64,000 nt of DNA from Candidatus Limosilactobacillus faecipullorum (GTDB lineage Bacteria > Bacillota > Bacilli > Lactobacillales > Lactobacillaceae), in assembly GCA_019118465.1 (NCBI GenBank), contig DWYX01000039.1, positions 1 through 64,000 on the forward strand, written 5' to 3'. Positions 9,232 to 17,520 of this stretch are shown one piece after another. The position numbers and the translations under genes were made by a program. The notes beneath the pieces are model-generated. The model had not been told where the DNA came from, searched no databases, and saw nothing but the letters and a program-made list of their open reading frames with translations. The first letter of the stretch is position 1. Each line of letters starts with the position of its first letter.

Positions 9232-9558
9232 ATGGTCGATTATGAAGTTCAGGAACGTGATTGGAAAACTTTTCGTAAACATATTGGAACTTGGCAAGAA
9301 AATTACATGGAAGCCTTGTTAGACCAGTATCAAGAAATCGCCAATGATCACACTATTGCTCCTTCAAAACGGTTTTGGAAACTTTGTGATCGAATCAAAA
9401 AAGATGCTAAACTCCCAGGGGTAATTATTGAAATGAGTCGCTCTCTCATGATTCATAATTTACTGAATCGCTATGATTCAAGTGCGATTACGTTGAACGA
9501 CTTAAAGGATTTTACGCCAGAATTGCAAGCTCGAATTAAAGAGATTGTTGAGAGTTAG
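9232..9558 (+). CDS. Conserved small hypothetical protein
   Basis: Strong RBS AAAAGGAGGTC. The 108-residue product is soluble, helical and acidic-basic mixed, opening with DYEVQERDWKTFRKH. Similar short proteins occur in many Firmicutes, sometimes mislabelled as multidrug transporters, but there is no membrane segment here. No domain of known function recognised. It forms a single-gene unit closed by a strong terminator. Confidence 0.75.
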   Translation: MVDYEVQERDWKTFRKHIGTWQENYMEALLDQYQEIANDHTIAPSKRFWKLCDRIKKDAKLPGVIIEMSRSLMIHNLLNRYDSSAITLNDLKDFTPELQARIKEIVES

Positions 9559-9587
9559 TCAGAATAAGGTTGTTAATATTGAAATTC

Positions 9588-9631
9588 AAAGCGGGTGGGA
9601 AGAAATTTGATTTTCTCCCCACCCGCTTTAT
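9588..9631 (+). terminator. Intrinsic terminator
   Basis: AAAGCGGGTGGG pairs with CCCACCCGCTTT around a 17-base loop, followed by a weak T run. It also faces the end of the convergent tcyP gene. Confidence 0.85.
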
Positions 9632-9671
9632 TCCATATTTTCAAATATTGTCTTTCAAATCCACTTACAAC

Positions 9672-9711
9672 TGGTTTGCAACCACTAGCTGTGGTTTGCA
9701 ACCACTAGCTG
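9672..9711. repeat. Perfect 2 x 20-bp tandem duplication at the tcyP 3' end
   Basis: TGGTTTGCAACCACTAGCTG occurs twice head to tail (9672-9691 and 9692-9711). It covers the last codons and stop of tcyP. Since 20 is not a multiple of 3, the second copy is read in another frame and supplies the present stop. Confidence 0.97.
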
Positions 9712-11070
9712 GCCATCATCGAATTTATCTTTATCTAGTTCATTCATTCGCTTTGCGGTAACTACACCAGCTAAAATAGAATCATTGACATTTAAGGCAG
9801 CCCGCGCCATATCAATAATTGGGTCGATTGCAATTAGGACTCCCATAATGGCAACTGGAAGGTTCAGAGTTCCTAGTACCATTAATGTTGTAAAGGTGGC
9901 GCCACCGCCAACTCCAGCAACCCCAAAGGAGGAAACAACGTCAATCGCAACTAAAGTTAAAACAAATTGCCAGGAGAAAACGTTGATTCCAACTGTTGGA
10001 GCAATGATTGCGGCGACCATTGATGGATAAATTCCGGCACAGCCGTTTTGCCCAATCGTTAAACCAAAGCTTGCTGAGAAGTTTGCGATTGAAGAACTTA
10101 CCCCTAGCGCATCCCTTTGAATTTTAACGTTTAAAGGTAAGGTCCCGGCGCTTGTCCGAGAGGTGAAAGCAAAGATAAGAGCAGGCCAAGCCTTTTTGTA
10201 ATAAATCATCGGGTTGATTCCATTAACCATTAAGATGATCGTGTGGACGATAAACATGGTAATAATAGCGACGTAAACCGCAATGATAAAGATTGCCAAT
10301 TTTGCAATTGAAGCGAAACTACTTGTCGCGGTTGCCTTAATCATCAACGCAAAGATTCCGTAAGGTGTTAACTCCAAGACCATCTTGACTAAGCGACTAA
10401 CTAACCCTTGAGCAACTGAGATAGCACGGGCGATAACATGAGCATCTTTAGGTTGATTATCTCGTAACCATAAGTAAGATAGACCAACCAAAATTGAGAA
10501 AATAACAACCGCAATTGTACTAGAAGACCGAGTTCCGGCGAAATCTGCAAAAATATTCGTTGGCAATAAGTTTGTAATCTGTTGCGGGAGAGTTACGCCC
10601 TTTAAAGAAGTTTGATGGGTTTTAATGGCCTCGATTGCCGTTGAATTGGCGGCCATCCCCTTAATAAAATCGGCTCCTGGCAACTTAAAAAGAAAATCAC
10701 TCATAATTCCGATTAAAGAAGCAACGGCCGTTGTCCCAAGTAACAAGCCTAAAACGCTAGTCGTCATCTTTTTTAAGTTCGCTTGGGCCTTTAAACGGGT
10801 AAAAGCACCAACTAAGGAAACAAATACTAAAGGAATAACCAACATTTGTAAAAGAGCAATATAACCATTCCCAACAATATTGATCCAATCAATTGCGGCA
10901 CTAGTTGTTTGACTAATTGGCCCGTAAAGAATTTGGATTAGGGAACCACCAATAATCCCAAGAACTAGTGCTAAAAAGACAAGCTTATTAAAGCCCCAAT
11001 GGCGACGATGCAAGTTAACCATCCCGAGCATAATTGCTACAGTAATGGCAATAATAACAAATGATTGCAT
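9685..11070 (-). CDS. tcyP: L-cystine:cation symporter TcyP
   Basis: A dicarboxylate/amino-acid:cation symporter family (DAACS) membrane transporter of 461 residues. It follows the B. subtilis TcyP pattern closely over its whole length: NKLVFLALVLGIIGG, LLPTNIFADFAG, SVVIFSILVG, FAFTSRTSAGTLPLN, NFSASFGLTIGQNGCAGIYPS, and VAGVGGGATF with the helical hairpin and ion-binding residues. It imports cystine using a cation gradient. The upstream leader encodes a Cys-rich peptide, which independently supports a cystine role. The C-terminus ends ANHS because of the tandem 20-bp duplication; without it, it would end ANQL. Confidence 0.93.
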   Translation of the reverse strand: MQSFVIIAITVAIMLGMVNLHRRHWGFNKLVFLALVLGIIGGSLIQILYGPISQTTSAAIDWINIVGNGYIALLQMLVIPLVFVSLVGAFTRLKAQANLKKMTTSVLGLLLGTTAVASLIGIMSDFLFKLPGADFIKGMAANSTAIEAIKTHQTSLKGVTLPQQITNLLPTNIFADFAGTRSSSTIAVVIFSILVGLSYLWLRDNQPKDAHVIARAISVAQGLVSRLVKMVLELTPYGIFALMIKATATSSFASIAKLAIFIIAVYVAIITMFIVHTIILMVNGINPMIYYKKAWPALIFAFTSRTSAGTLPLNVKIQRDALGVSSSIANFSASFGLTIGQNGCAGIYPSMVAAIIAPTVGINVFSWQFVLTLVAIDVVSSFGVAGVGGGATFTTLMVLGTLNLPVAIMGVLIAIDPIIDMARAALNVNDSILAGVVTAKRMNELDKDKFDDGQLVVANHS

Positions 11071-11102
11071 AAGTTTGACTCACTTTCTAAAAATAATCGA
11101 AC

Positions 11103-11140
11103 CAAAACAAAAAGAGCTCTCAGTGCGCGCACCCTGAGAA
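11103..11140 (-). terminator. Attenuator terminator upstream of tcyP
   Basis: On the minus strand TTCTCAG and CTGAGAG flank a GC-rich core (GGTGCGCGCA) and are followed by CTCTTTTTGTTTTGG. The hairpin ends 33 bases before the tcyP start codon and after the Cys leader ORF, so it can abort transcription before the gene. Confidence 0.8.
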
Positions 11141-11171
11141 CCCTAATAACTAAGAATAATAAATAATTAGG

Positions 11172-11279
11172 CTAATTTTTCTTAGTAATTAATGGAGTTT
11201 TTGGTAACGCAAAATAACATGTTGGCATTTCAGCACAACATGGGCAACAAGGGTTAAATTGTTGACTTGCGTTAACCAA
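11172..11279 (-). CDS. Cys-rich leader peptide of the tcyP attenuator
   Basis: A 35-codon ORF starting with TTG, eight bases after AAAGGAG, and ending at TAG. It contains five Cys codons, four of them in the block PCCPCC at codons 10-15, plus codon 21. It lies between a strong promoter and an intrinsic terminator just ahead of the cystine importer. RNA pairings can be drawn: GGTTAACGCAA with TTGCGTTACC (one bulge), and CATGTTG with CAACATG enclosing the Cys codons. The arm TGCGTTACC can instead pair with GGTGCGCGCA of the terminator. This is the layout of a ribosome-stalling cysteine attenuator. An overlapping ATG ORF in another frame lacks an RBS. Confidence 0.75.
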   Translation of the reverse strand: MVNASQQFNPCCPCCAEMPTCYFALPKTPLITKKN

Positions 11280-11313
11280 ATGTAAAACTCCTTTCGTGTC
11301 ATGATTCTCAAAC

Positions 11314-11343
11314 AGTATAACAACAGCACTTATTTTTTGTCAA
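11314..11343 (-). promoter_or_regulatory. Promoter of the Cys leader-tcyP transcript
   Basis: On the minus strand TTGACA, an 18-base spacer and TATACT. Predicted start about 27 bases before the TTG of the leader ORF. Confidence 0.75.
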
Positions 11344-11346
11344 CAT

Positions 11347-11391
11347 AAAAAAAGACCTTGATGGAGATTAGGCAGCCACTCCATCAAGGTC
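11347..11391 (-). terminator. Strong intrinsic terminator ending the structured non-coding region
   Basis: Thirteen perfect base pairs (GACCTTGATGGAG with CTCCATCAAGGTC) followed on the minus strand by seven T. It separates the non-coding region from the tcyP promoter. Confidence 0.9.
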
Positions 11392-11640
11392 CCGGTTAGG
11401 CGTCACCAAGCTTTCGTCAGGGCAAGCTGATGACATAATTATTTTTAATAAGTTAATTATAATACTAAGTCAACTGATCAACAAGCTTTTCTTATAAGAT
11501 GGAAAATCCAAGTTAACCGAAAGATTAGCTTGGATTTCACGGTGATGATCTTCGGCGGCCTAGCTAAAAGCTACTTTGTTTCGGGCTGTTTACATCCCAC
11601 ACCTCTGATTAACTCAGTGGTAGTCTTTAAAACAAAAAAG
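11392..11640 (-). ncRNA. Candidate structured RNA of unknown class (riboswitch, sRNA or 3' UTR)
   Basis: This 250-base stretch has no ORF but holds many stable hairpins on the minus strand: 11601-11621 (CTGA/TCAG core), 11583-11598 (GGG..CCC with tetraloop), 11561-11573 (TAGCT/AGCTA), 11504-11537 (AAATCCAAG with CTTGGATTT, nine perfect pairs) and 11402-11434 (GTCA..AGCTT with AAGCTT..GTGAC). A strong terminator follows at once. The sequence GCCGCCGAAG recalls lysine riboswitches, but AGAGGTG is part of a local hairpin and the rest of the L-box core is missing. No regulated gene lies directly after the terminator except tcyP, which has its own promoter. Class unresolved. Confidence 0.45.
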
Positions 11641-11660
11641 GTCAAATATTCAAGGTTAGT

Positions 11661-12746
11661 TTAATCATTCTTAGCGCTTGCTTGACCATAAGGTTTAATT
11701 AACTTTTGTAATTTTTTAGCAGTACTAGCAGACCGGAAATGATATTGATTACTTGCCGAATCATCTTCTAGGGCTTTCCAGAACTTATCTGGATCAAATG
11801 ATTGGGCTAAAGCGTTCAAGAGTAAACTTAAATTCTTGATTTGCCGGCGGGTTTGACGATTTTCTTGGAAGGCCGCCGTAAATTCATCAACGTCTAAGTC
11901 ATCCAGTCCTACAAACTCTAAGACATGAAGGTAGTCTTGGAGGACGGCCCCATCATAACGTTTTAAGAGCCGGTTGACGTTTTTCTGTTCTTTAAGAGCA
12001 TCAATCAAGTAACTGGCAGCCCCAAAAATCAAAGCTGGATCATACTTACTTAAATCAATTCCTGGTAGTTCATCATCGGTGGCTGTATCAACTTTTAGAT
12101 CGGCTTGAGTTGGTAATTGTGCAAAGTGTTGGTCCAAAGCTTGATAGGCGGTAACGTTCTTTGCTTGTTTAACAACTTGATCTGGTTGCAAAACGACGAG
12201 TTTAGCGACTTCTGCAGGGGATAAGACGGGTTGGTCCGTTTGACCATTCAAAATGGTAATGGTCCCATCACTATATTGAGCCTTTAATTGTTGATTATTT
12301 ACAATCCAGCGAAGACTTTCCTTAGCCATATCGAGGTCTTGCCACCGGGAAAGACGGTCATTAACGGTGTTTACAAAAGCTTTTTGACTATTACTCCAGT
12401 ATTTCCGGTCTTGCCCTTTTCGGTCTAAGACGATTAGGTAAGGGGTCTTGCGGAACATCTTGGGGTGGGTCGCCAAAGGATTTGTTGCTTCCTTCCTTAC
12501 TTCTGTTACCTTGCGGACTTGGTAAGTAATTTTTTGCTTTTGACCGTTGGCGAGGTTTAAAATTTCAAAGCGATCATCACTCTTATTTCCAAACAGAGTT
12601 GGGTATTTCGCCTTTAATTGCTTAAAATTAATCTCATTCGGTGAATCCCAAGTATACTTACGTTTACCATTGCCGGTAAAACCGGGATTTGCCCAGTAAG
12701 AGGTCTTGCCACTTGACTTGGCAGTGTAGATCAAGGCATATGCCAT
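11661..12746 (-). CDS. Hypothetical protein (no recognised domain)
   Basis: The start is the ATG nine bases after AAAGGA; an upstream in-frame TTG is less likely. The 361-residue product is soluble, with an N-terminal beta-rich part (ALIYTAKSSGKTSYWANPGF) and a helical C-terminal half from about residue 225 (PALIFGAASYLIDALKEQ, FVGLDDLDVDEF). It has no signal peptide or membrane segment. I do not recognise it. It stands alone, divergent from glyA. Confidence 0.75.
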   Translation of the reverse strand: MAYALIYTAKSSGKTSYWANPGFTGNGKRKYTWDSPNEINFKQLKAKYPTLFGNKSDDRFEILNLANGQKQKITYQVRKVTEVRKEATNPLATHPKMFRKTPYLIVLDRKGQDRKYWSNSQKAFVNTVNDRLSRWQDLDMAKESLRWIVNNQQLKAQYSDGTITILNGQTDQPVLSPAEVAKLVVLQPDQVVKQAKNVTAYQALDQHFAQLPTQADLKVDTATDDELPGIDLSKYDPALIFGAASYLIDALKEQKNVNRLLKRYDGAVLQDYLHVLEFVGLDDLDVDEFTAAFQENRQTRRQIKNLSLLLNALAQSFDPDKFWKALEDDSASNQYHFRSASTAKKLQKLIKPYGQASAKND

Positions 12747-12895
12747 TTTTATCAATCCTTTTTTTCTTTAGTAACAGAATACCGCAAAAAGCGTAATCTG
12801 TTAAATTTGATGCAAATTTCTTTTGAAAGCATTTTCGAACTTGATCTGGTAAAATATGCTTAATTGTTAATCGCCCAAAACGAGGAGGAAAAAGA

Positions 12896-14131
12896 ATGCA
12901 ATACACAACGAAATCACCAGCGCTTTGGACTGCAATCAAGCACGAAGAAAATCGGCAACAAACCACGATTGAACTGATTGCATCGGAAAATATTGTTTCG
13001 GATGCGGTTCGCGAAGCTCAAGGATCAGTTCTAACTAACAAGTATGCGGAAGGGTACCCCCAAAAGCGGTATTACGGGGGCTGTGAATACATTGACCAAG
13101 TTGAACAACTAGCAATCGATTATGCCAAAAAACTTTTTGGGGCCGCCTATGTAAACGTTCAACCGCATTCTGGTTCTCAAGCCAATATGGCCGTTTACCA
13201 AGCCTTATTAAAGTCTGGGGACGTTATTCTAGGAATGGGGATGGATGCCGGGGGCCACTTGACTCACGGGGCCAAAGTTAATTTCTCCGGTCAAAATTAC
13301 CAGGCATATGGTTATAGCCTAAACTCCAAAACAGAAGAACTCGATTACGACGCAATTCGCCAACAAGCCCTTGAGGTAAAACCAAAGTTAATCATTGCTG
13401 GCGCTTCCGCTTACAGTAAGATTATTGACTGGCAAAAGTTCCGGGAAATTGCTGATGAAGTTGGGGCCTACTTGATGGTTGACATGGCGCATATCGCTGG
13501 TTTAGTCGCTACCGGGGCTCACCCGAGTCCAATTCCGGTGGCTGATGTGGTTACGACAACTACTCATAAGACTTTACGAGGACCACGTGGGGGGATGATT
13601 CTCTCTAAGGATCCGGAACTTGGTAAGAAGTTTAACTTCGCCTTGTTCCCAGGGATTCAAGGCGGACCACTAGAACACGTTATTGCTGGGAAAGCGCAAG
13701 CCTTTTATGAAGATCTCCAACCCGAATTTAAGACTTACATTGATCAAGTCGTTAAAAACGCAACTGCTATGGCTGAAGTCTTTAGCGCTTCTGAACTTGT
13801 CCGGGTTGTTTCTGGCGGAACGGAAAATCATTTGCTAAACCTTGATTTAACTAAAACCGGTTTAACAGGGAAAGACGCTCAGACCTTGTTAGATTCTGTT
13901 CACATAACCACCAATAAAGAATCGATTCCAAATGACCCACGAAGTCCATTTGTAACGAGCGGTCTGCGAATTGGCACACCTGCGATTACTAGCCGCGGAT
14001 TTGATGAAGCCGACGCCAAGACTGTTGCTAATTTAATCCTAAAGGCTTTAGCTAATCCAACTGATGAAAAGACTTTGGCTGAAGTCCAAGTAGAAGTTAC
14101 GAAATTAGTTCAAAAGCATGTCATTTACTAA
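12896..14131 (+). CDS. glyA: Serine hydroxymethyltransferase
   Basis: A PLP enzyme interconverting serine and glycine while charging tetrahydrofolate with a one-carbon unit. Visible features are [11 protein letters not shown] near residue 22, [21 protein letters not shown], the PLP lysine in [14 protein letters not shown] (Lys225) and [10 protein letters not shown]. Length 411 is standard. RBS GAGGAGG precedes ATG. It is monocistronic with its own terminator. Confidence 0.97.
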   Translation: MQYTTKSPALWTAIKHEENRQQTTIELIASENIVSDAVREAQGSVLTNKYAEGYPQKRYYGGCEYIDQVEQLAIDYAKKLFGAAYVNVQPHSGSQANMAVYQALLKSGDVILGMGMDAGGHLTHGAKVNFSGQNYQAYGYSLNSKTEELDYDAIRQQALEVKPKLIIAGASAYSKIIDWQKFREIADEVGAYLMVDMAHIAGLVATGAHPSPIPVADVVTTTTHKTLRGPRGGMILSKDPELGKKFNFALFPGIQGGPLEHVIAGKAQAFYEDLQPEFKTYIDQVVKNATAMAEVFSASELVRVVSGGTENHLLNLDLTKTGLTGKDAQTLLDSVHITTNKESIPNDPRSPFVTSGLRIGTPAITSRGFDEADAKTVANLILKALANPTDEKTLAEVQVEVTKLVQKHVIY

Positions 14132-14139
14132 TGGTAAAT

Positions 14140-14175
14140 CAAACTGAGGAGAATTTAATTTCTTCTCAGTTTTTA
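14140..14175 (+). terminator. Intrinsic terminator of glyA
   Basis: AAACTGAGGAGAA pairs with TTCTTCTCAGTTT and is followed by a T run. Confidence 0.85.
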
Positions 14176-14214
14176 CTTAAAATTAATTAACATAATCATT
14201 CGAAAGTAAAGAGA

Positions 14215-14632
14215 GATAAATCCTGCTTACTGATTGGTGCAAATGGTCAGACAGGGAGGTTAGTCCTCAAAATGGCGCTTCAAGCCGATAATCAAGTAGC
14301 TGCCTACGTGTGGCATCTTAAAGGACTACCTTCACAACCGCACTTAAGCATTGTTGAGGTAACTTGAAAGATCAAACAAAGCTCGTAGCTTGGATGAAAC
14401 AAACCGATGCGGTGGTTGTAACTCTTAGTAATTATTTGATCATATTAATCGCCCACTCTTCCAGTGGGCTCTCCCCCAGATTGTGAAGGCAATGCATAGG
14501 GGAGGGGTGAAATGGATCATCACACTTTCCGCTTCCATATTCGGTACCAGCTAGAACGGTTTTAAGAGCTAACTTTAATGGTTACGGGCTTAATAATCAA
14601 GAGCGATTTGAATTGGTCCTAGACCATTAGTG
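14215..14632 (+). pseudogene. Remnant of NAD(P)-binding atypical SDR oxidoreductase
   Basis: Frame 1 reads CLLIGANGQTGRLVLKMAL, the Rossmann nucleotide-binding start of NmrA/YhfK-like reductases, but stops near 14366. A second frame continues with GNLKDQTKLVAWMKQTDAVV, the usual GDLTD/DAVV region. A third picks up VKWIITLSASIFGT. Multiple frameshifts and stops show it is dead, and no start codon is evident. Confidence 0.75.
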
Positions 14633-14987
14633 AATCGGCAATTTAAAATACCACCAAGACGACTGTTTTTAGCCAATCCGAACTAATCAATAACTAGTCA
14701 CAAAAATGATTGTGTAAATAGTCTTACTGATACGTTTGTGAGTCAGCAAGCAATCGTGATTTTTAAAACTAAAGCAAAAATGAGCTATTCACTGAAGATA
14801 AATATCTGAGCAGTCGAAATCGAATCTGAATTGACTCGACAAACTTGAAAAATAAAATTCAGAACGAGTTTAAGTAGTTACTGGTAAGTTAATAATTTGA
14901 GGTGACTGCTTTTTCTTTCATAAACCTGTCATTAAAATTATAGTTTTAATGACATCGCTAAGAAAAAGAGAAAATACTTCTCTATAC
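14633..14987. other. Intergenic sequence, nothing recognised
   Basis: No ORF, RNA motif or remnant could be identified in this stretch between two pseudogenes. Confidence 0.6.
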
Positions 14988-15021
14988 AAAAAGACTCTAG
15001 CCGTAAGCCTGGAGTCTTTTT
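14988..15021. terminator. Intrinsic terminator
   Basis: AAAAAGACTC(TAG) pairs with (CTG)GAGTCTTTTT. The U tracts on both strands allow it to act for the decayed surface-protein gene on the minus strand. Confidence 0.8.
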
Positions 15022-15039
15022 GTATGTTATTAAATTCAG

Positions 15040-15665
15040 TTACATGCGCTTTTTCTTCAATCCTAAGCATAATCTAGAAAGCGTCACACCAATCATGCCA
15101 AGTACTGAAGCAACTCATTATTTGTGGTAAGGTTTCCTTGTGTTCTGCACGAGCCATAGGCTTCTTGCTTGCATTTTGCTTAACATTTGCCATATTAGTA
15201 ACAGTTGTCTCTGTAGTTGATTCATTGCTCGCTGTAGCTTATTTAGCTTGAGTATCGTTCAATGCTTGCTTAGCAGAAGCAAGTTGATCTTGAGCATTCT
15301 TTAACTCAGTTTAAGCATTTGCTAGTACAACCCCTACATTCTTCATGTCAGATAGTTTTTGTTCTAATTTCTTAAGTGAATTTTGATCATTTGCATCACC
15401 ATTTACAGCATTTTTTCAGCTTCACTTACTGCACTTGACTTAGCATTCACATTTGCTTGAGCCTCCTTTTGGTCTTGAGCAATTTGATCTTTTTGCTGGT
15501 CAATTTGTTGTTGGGTTTTCGCTTGTAATTCTGGAGTAGTTGACTTACTTAAGCCTTGGGCAGAATTAACAACATTTACATGTTAGGGAGCTGCGGTAGC
15601 AACTAACGCAACCCCAGCAACGGCAGTAATCATAGTTAATGCTTACTTAGCGAACCACTTCAGTC
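15040..15665 (-). pseudogene. Remnant of sortase-anchored (LPQT) surface protein
   Basis: The minus strand encodes, through several in-frame stops and frameshifts, a signal-sequence-like piece (MITAVAGVALVATAAP), a Gln/Lys/Ala-rich coiled stalk (KTQQQIDQQKDQIAQDQ) and finally KETLPQT, a hydrophobic segment and GLKKKRM. LPQT followed by a membrane span and Lys/Arg tail is the lactobacillus sortase signal. The ORF is broken at least six times, so the gene is dead; its promoter region is not recognisable. Confidence 0.8.
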
Positions 15666-16641
15666 GGGGAACCTCCGTTATCTCCCAACATCCACCCTAG
15701 CCCCCCTTTGGCATTTGGGGAAACTTGATCCTAACGCACTGGCAGACCCGTCACCAACGGAAGCAACCCGTATTATTCGGGAAAGAACATGCCCTTTTGA
15801 CTTTAATTCGCCAATATCGATTACAAGCAAGTGGTCAATCGATTCAGCCACCCTGGTAATTTATTCCACCCGGAAACAACGCTTAACACCTCTTAAGGAA
15901 TAACTTCCCATGTTCCCCACAGTGCACTATATAAGTACCTATTAACTATCAACCAGTGACTTTGGCGAGAACTCCGCTAGTTACTAATTCAATATCACTG
16001 GGTCGTTCCTACGTACTTCTTCCAATTGTCAAGATCAATTCCGCAAGCGGCTAATAGTAACCAACTATCATTTAAGATTTCCATTGACTATCTGCCATCC
16101 CCCGTGATATTAACTGATGTCCCTCCCCAAGGTAGCCCGTGGTTACTCATGGATATCACACCCCCTCGTCACCGATGGATTAACTCGACAGAAGTGAAGT
16201 GCCTAGCAAGGCTAGCTCATGACCTTAATAGTCGGAATTTTAGCAACCAACTGGCTATAAACGAGTTGCTATTAGCCACTTATTATCAACAACTACCGGT
16301 CGCCCCAACTTGGAATGCCCTCTGGTACTCCAACAGTCGACTACTAATGAATAATATTCATCCTCATGGAACCCAACAGATATGTACTGCCCAGCTATAA
16401 TTAATTTATCAATAAGATCAAGGTTTCCAAAATAGAATGTTGAAATTACAGCATTTCTTTTACATTCTACAGGCAAACAGGGGTGAAACCTAAGCTTTAA
16501 TTTATTAGGATTTTTTAACCGTACTTCCGTATCCACGGAGGTAAATTAACAAAACATCCCCACTAGAGTACGTTCTAACGGGGATGTTTTGTTAGTGCCA
16601 AATTAGTATCATTAAAGGTAATTTTTTCTTTTTGTATCTTT
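15666..16641. other. Long non-coding stretch without recognisable genes
   Basis: About 1 kb with only low-quality open frames (for example 16026-16400 plus and 16255-16536 minus). Their translations lack an RBS and resemble no known family. The stretch probably consists of decayed sequence. Nothing else was identified. Confidence 0.55.
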
Positions 16642-16653
16642 TTGTGTACACAA
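16642..16653. promoter_or_regulatory. Palindromic operator of the YefM-YoeB module
   Basis: TTGTGTACACAA is a perfect palindrome containing TGTACA, the core bound by YefM in E. coli. It lies about 40 bases upstream of the antitoxin start, between a T-rich -35 region and a GATAGAAT -10 region. Confidence 0.6.
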
Positions 16654-16693
16654 TTAAGTACTAATGATAGAATGAATTTAGGAGGTGTTAAGG

Positions 16694-16972
16694 ATGATTG
16701 TCAAAGCAACTACTACAAAAGACTTGCGTCAAAATTTCAAGAAATACGCTGACAATGTTTCTGAATATGGTGAAACCATTTTGGTCACGCGTCCAAATCG
16801 TAAAAATATAGTCCTTATTTCAGAAGAAGAATACAATTCTTGGCAAGAAACTAACTATTTGATGAGTACAGATGCAAACAAGAAAGTACTATTAGAAGGT
16901 ATTCAGGCCACTGGCTCTGGAAAAACATTAACTCCTGCAGAATGGGATCAACTGGTCGAAAATAATGAGTAA
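16694..16972 (+). CDS. yefM: Antitoxin YefM (Phd/YefM family)
   Basis: A 92-residue protein with the Phd/YefM N-terminal DNA-binding fold (TTTKDLRQNFKKYADNVSEYGETILVTR, then NIVLISEEEYNSWQET) and a disordered acidic C-terminal tail that neutralises the toxin. Start chosen at the ATG seven bases after AGGAGGT. Its end overlaps the toxin start by eight bases. Expected to repress its own operon from the TGTACA palindrome. Confidence 0.93.
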   Translation: MIVKATTTKDLRQNFKKYADNVSEYGETILVTRPNRKNIVLISEEEYNSWQETNYLMSTDANKKVLLEGIQATGSGKTLTPAEWDQLVENNE

Positions 16973-17240
16973 AAGATTGAATGTATCCTTTGCTGGTCAT
17001 GGCTGGGAAGACTACCAATGGTGGCAAACAAACAATAAAGCCGGTCTAAAACGAGTTAATAAACTAATTAACGATACTATGCGCTCTCCGTTCAGGGGAA
17101 TTGGTGAACCAGAACCATTGTCTGGAGAACTCTCAGGCTACTATTCACGACGAATCAACAAAAAAGATCGCATTGTATACCGAGTATTTGCTGATCGAAT
17201 TGAAATAATTCAGTTGCGTTTCCATTATTCAGATCACTAG
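16965..17240 (+). CDS. yoeB: Toxin YoeB (Txe/YoeB mRNA interferase)
   Basis: A 91-residue ribosome-dependent endoribonuclease. It aligns along its whole length with E. coli YoeB: WEDYQWWQTNNKA, SPFRGIGEPEPLSGELSG, YYSRRINKKDRIVYRV and the terminal FHY. The conserved Glu, Arg pair and C-terminal His-Tyr of the active site are present. The usual His before RLVY is Asp here, which is a modest difference. It is coupled to the antitoxin gene by overlap. Confidence 0.93.
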   Translation: MSKRLNVSFAGHGWEDYQWWQTNNKAGLKRVNKLINDTMRSPFRGIGEPEPLSGELSGYYSRRINKKDRIVYRVFADRIEIIQLRFHYSDH

Positions 17241-17289
17241 TGGTTCTGGTAAGGTAGCCAAAAACTTTCCGGTTATAGGTGACTGAGGG

Positions 17290-17427
17290 TGAACCTAGCA
17301 TTCACTTTACGTTGATCTTGATGATGAAGGTCATGGAAGTGGCCGAAGCTTAAAAAAGAATTCTTTTGCTTGGTACCAAAAAGTGATTCAGACGAATGGA
17401 AAATATCTATTGATGAAAATCTTTTAG
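17290..17427 (+). pseudogene. C-terminal remnant of GH1 6-phospho-beta-glucosidase
   Basis: One frame reads YVDLDDEGHGSGRSLKKNSF then AWYQKVIQTNG, the characteristic end of BglA-type 6-phospho-beta-glucosidases (VDxDDEGxGSxxRxxKxSFxWYxKVIxxNG). Nothing of the catalytic barrel remains upstream, where the toxin gene now lies. Confidence 0.8.
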
Positions 17428-17481
17428 ATTATTTGTCCTTGTCAAAGCACTTTTAGGTAACAAACACACCATAAACAGCAC

Positions 17482-17520
17482 AAAAAAACGGGTTAAGTGT
17501 CGTCCTTAGCCCGTTTTTAA
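17482..17520. terminator. Intrinsic terminator
   Basis: AAAAACGGGTTAAG pairs with CTTAGCCCGTTTTT; A and T runs on both sides. Confidence 0.85.

Noticed and set aside
9672-9711. CRISPR repeat or attachment-site duplication
   Set aside because: Only two adjacent copies without spacers or an integrase; best explained by replication slippage.
11190-11300. ATG ORF (MTRKEFYIWL..) overlapping the Cys leader in another frame
   Set aside because: Its ATG is almost at the predicted transcription start and lacks an RBS; the AAAGGAG site is correctly spaced for the TTG of the Cys-rich frame.
11392-11640. Lysine riboswitch (L-box) in the structured region
   Set aside because: GCCGCCGAAG fits one conserved block, but AGAGGTG is part of a local hairpin, the spacing to that block is much too short, and the other conserved blocks are absent.
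15715-16536. Small ORFs (62-124 residues) in the pseudogene zone
   Set aside because: No RBS, no recognisable family and overlapping opposite-strand frames; treated as chance open frames.
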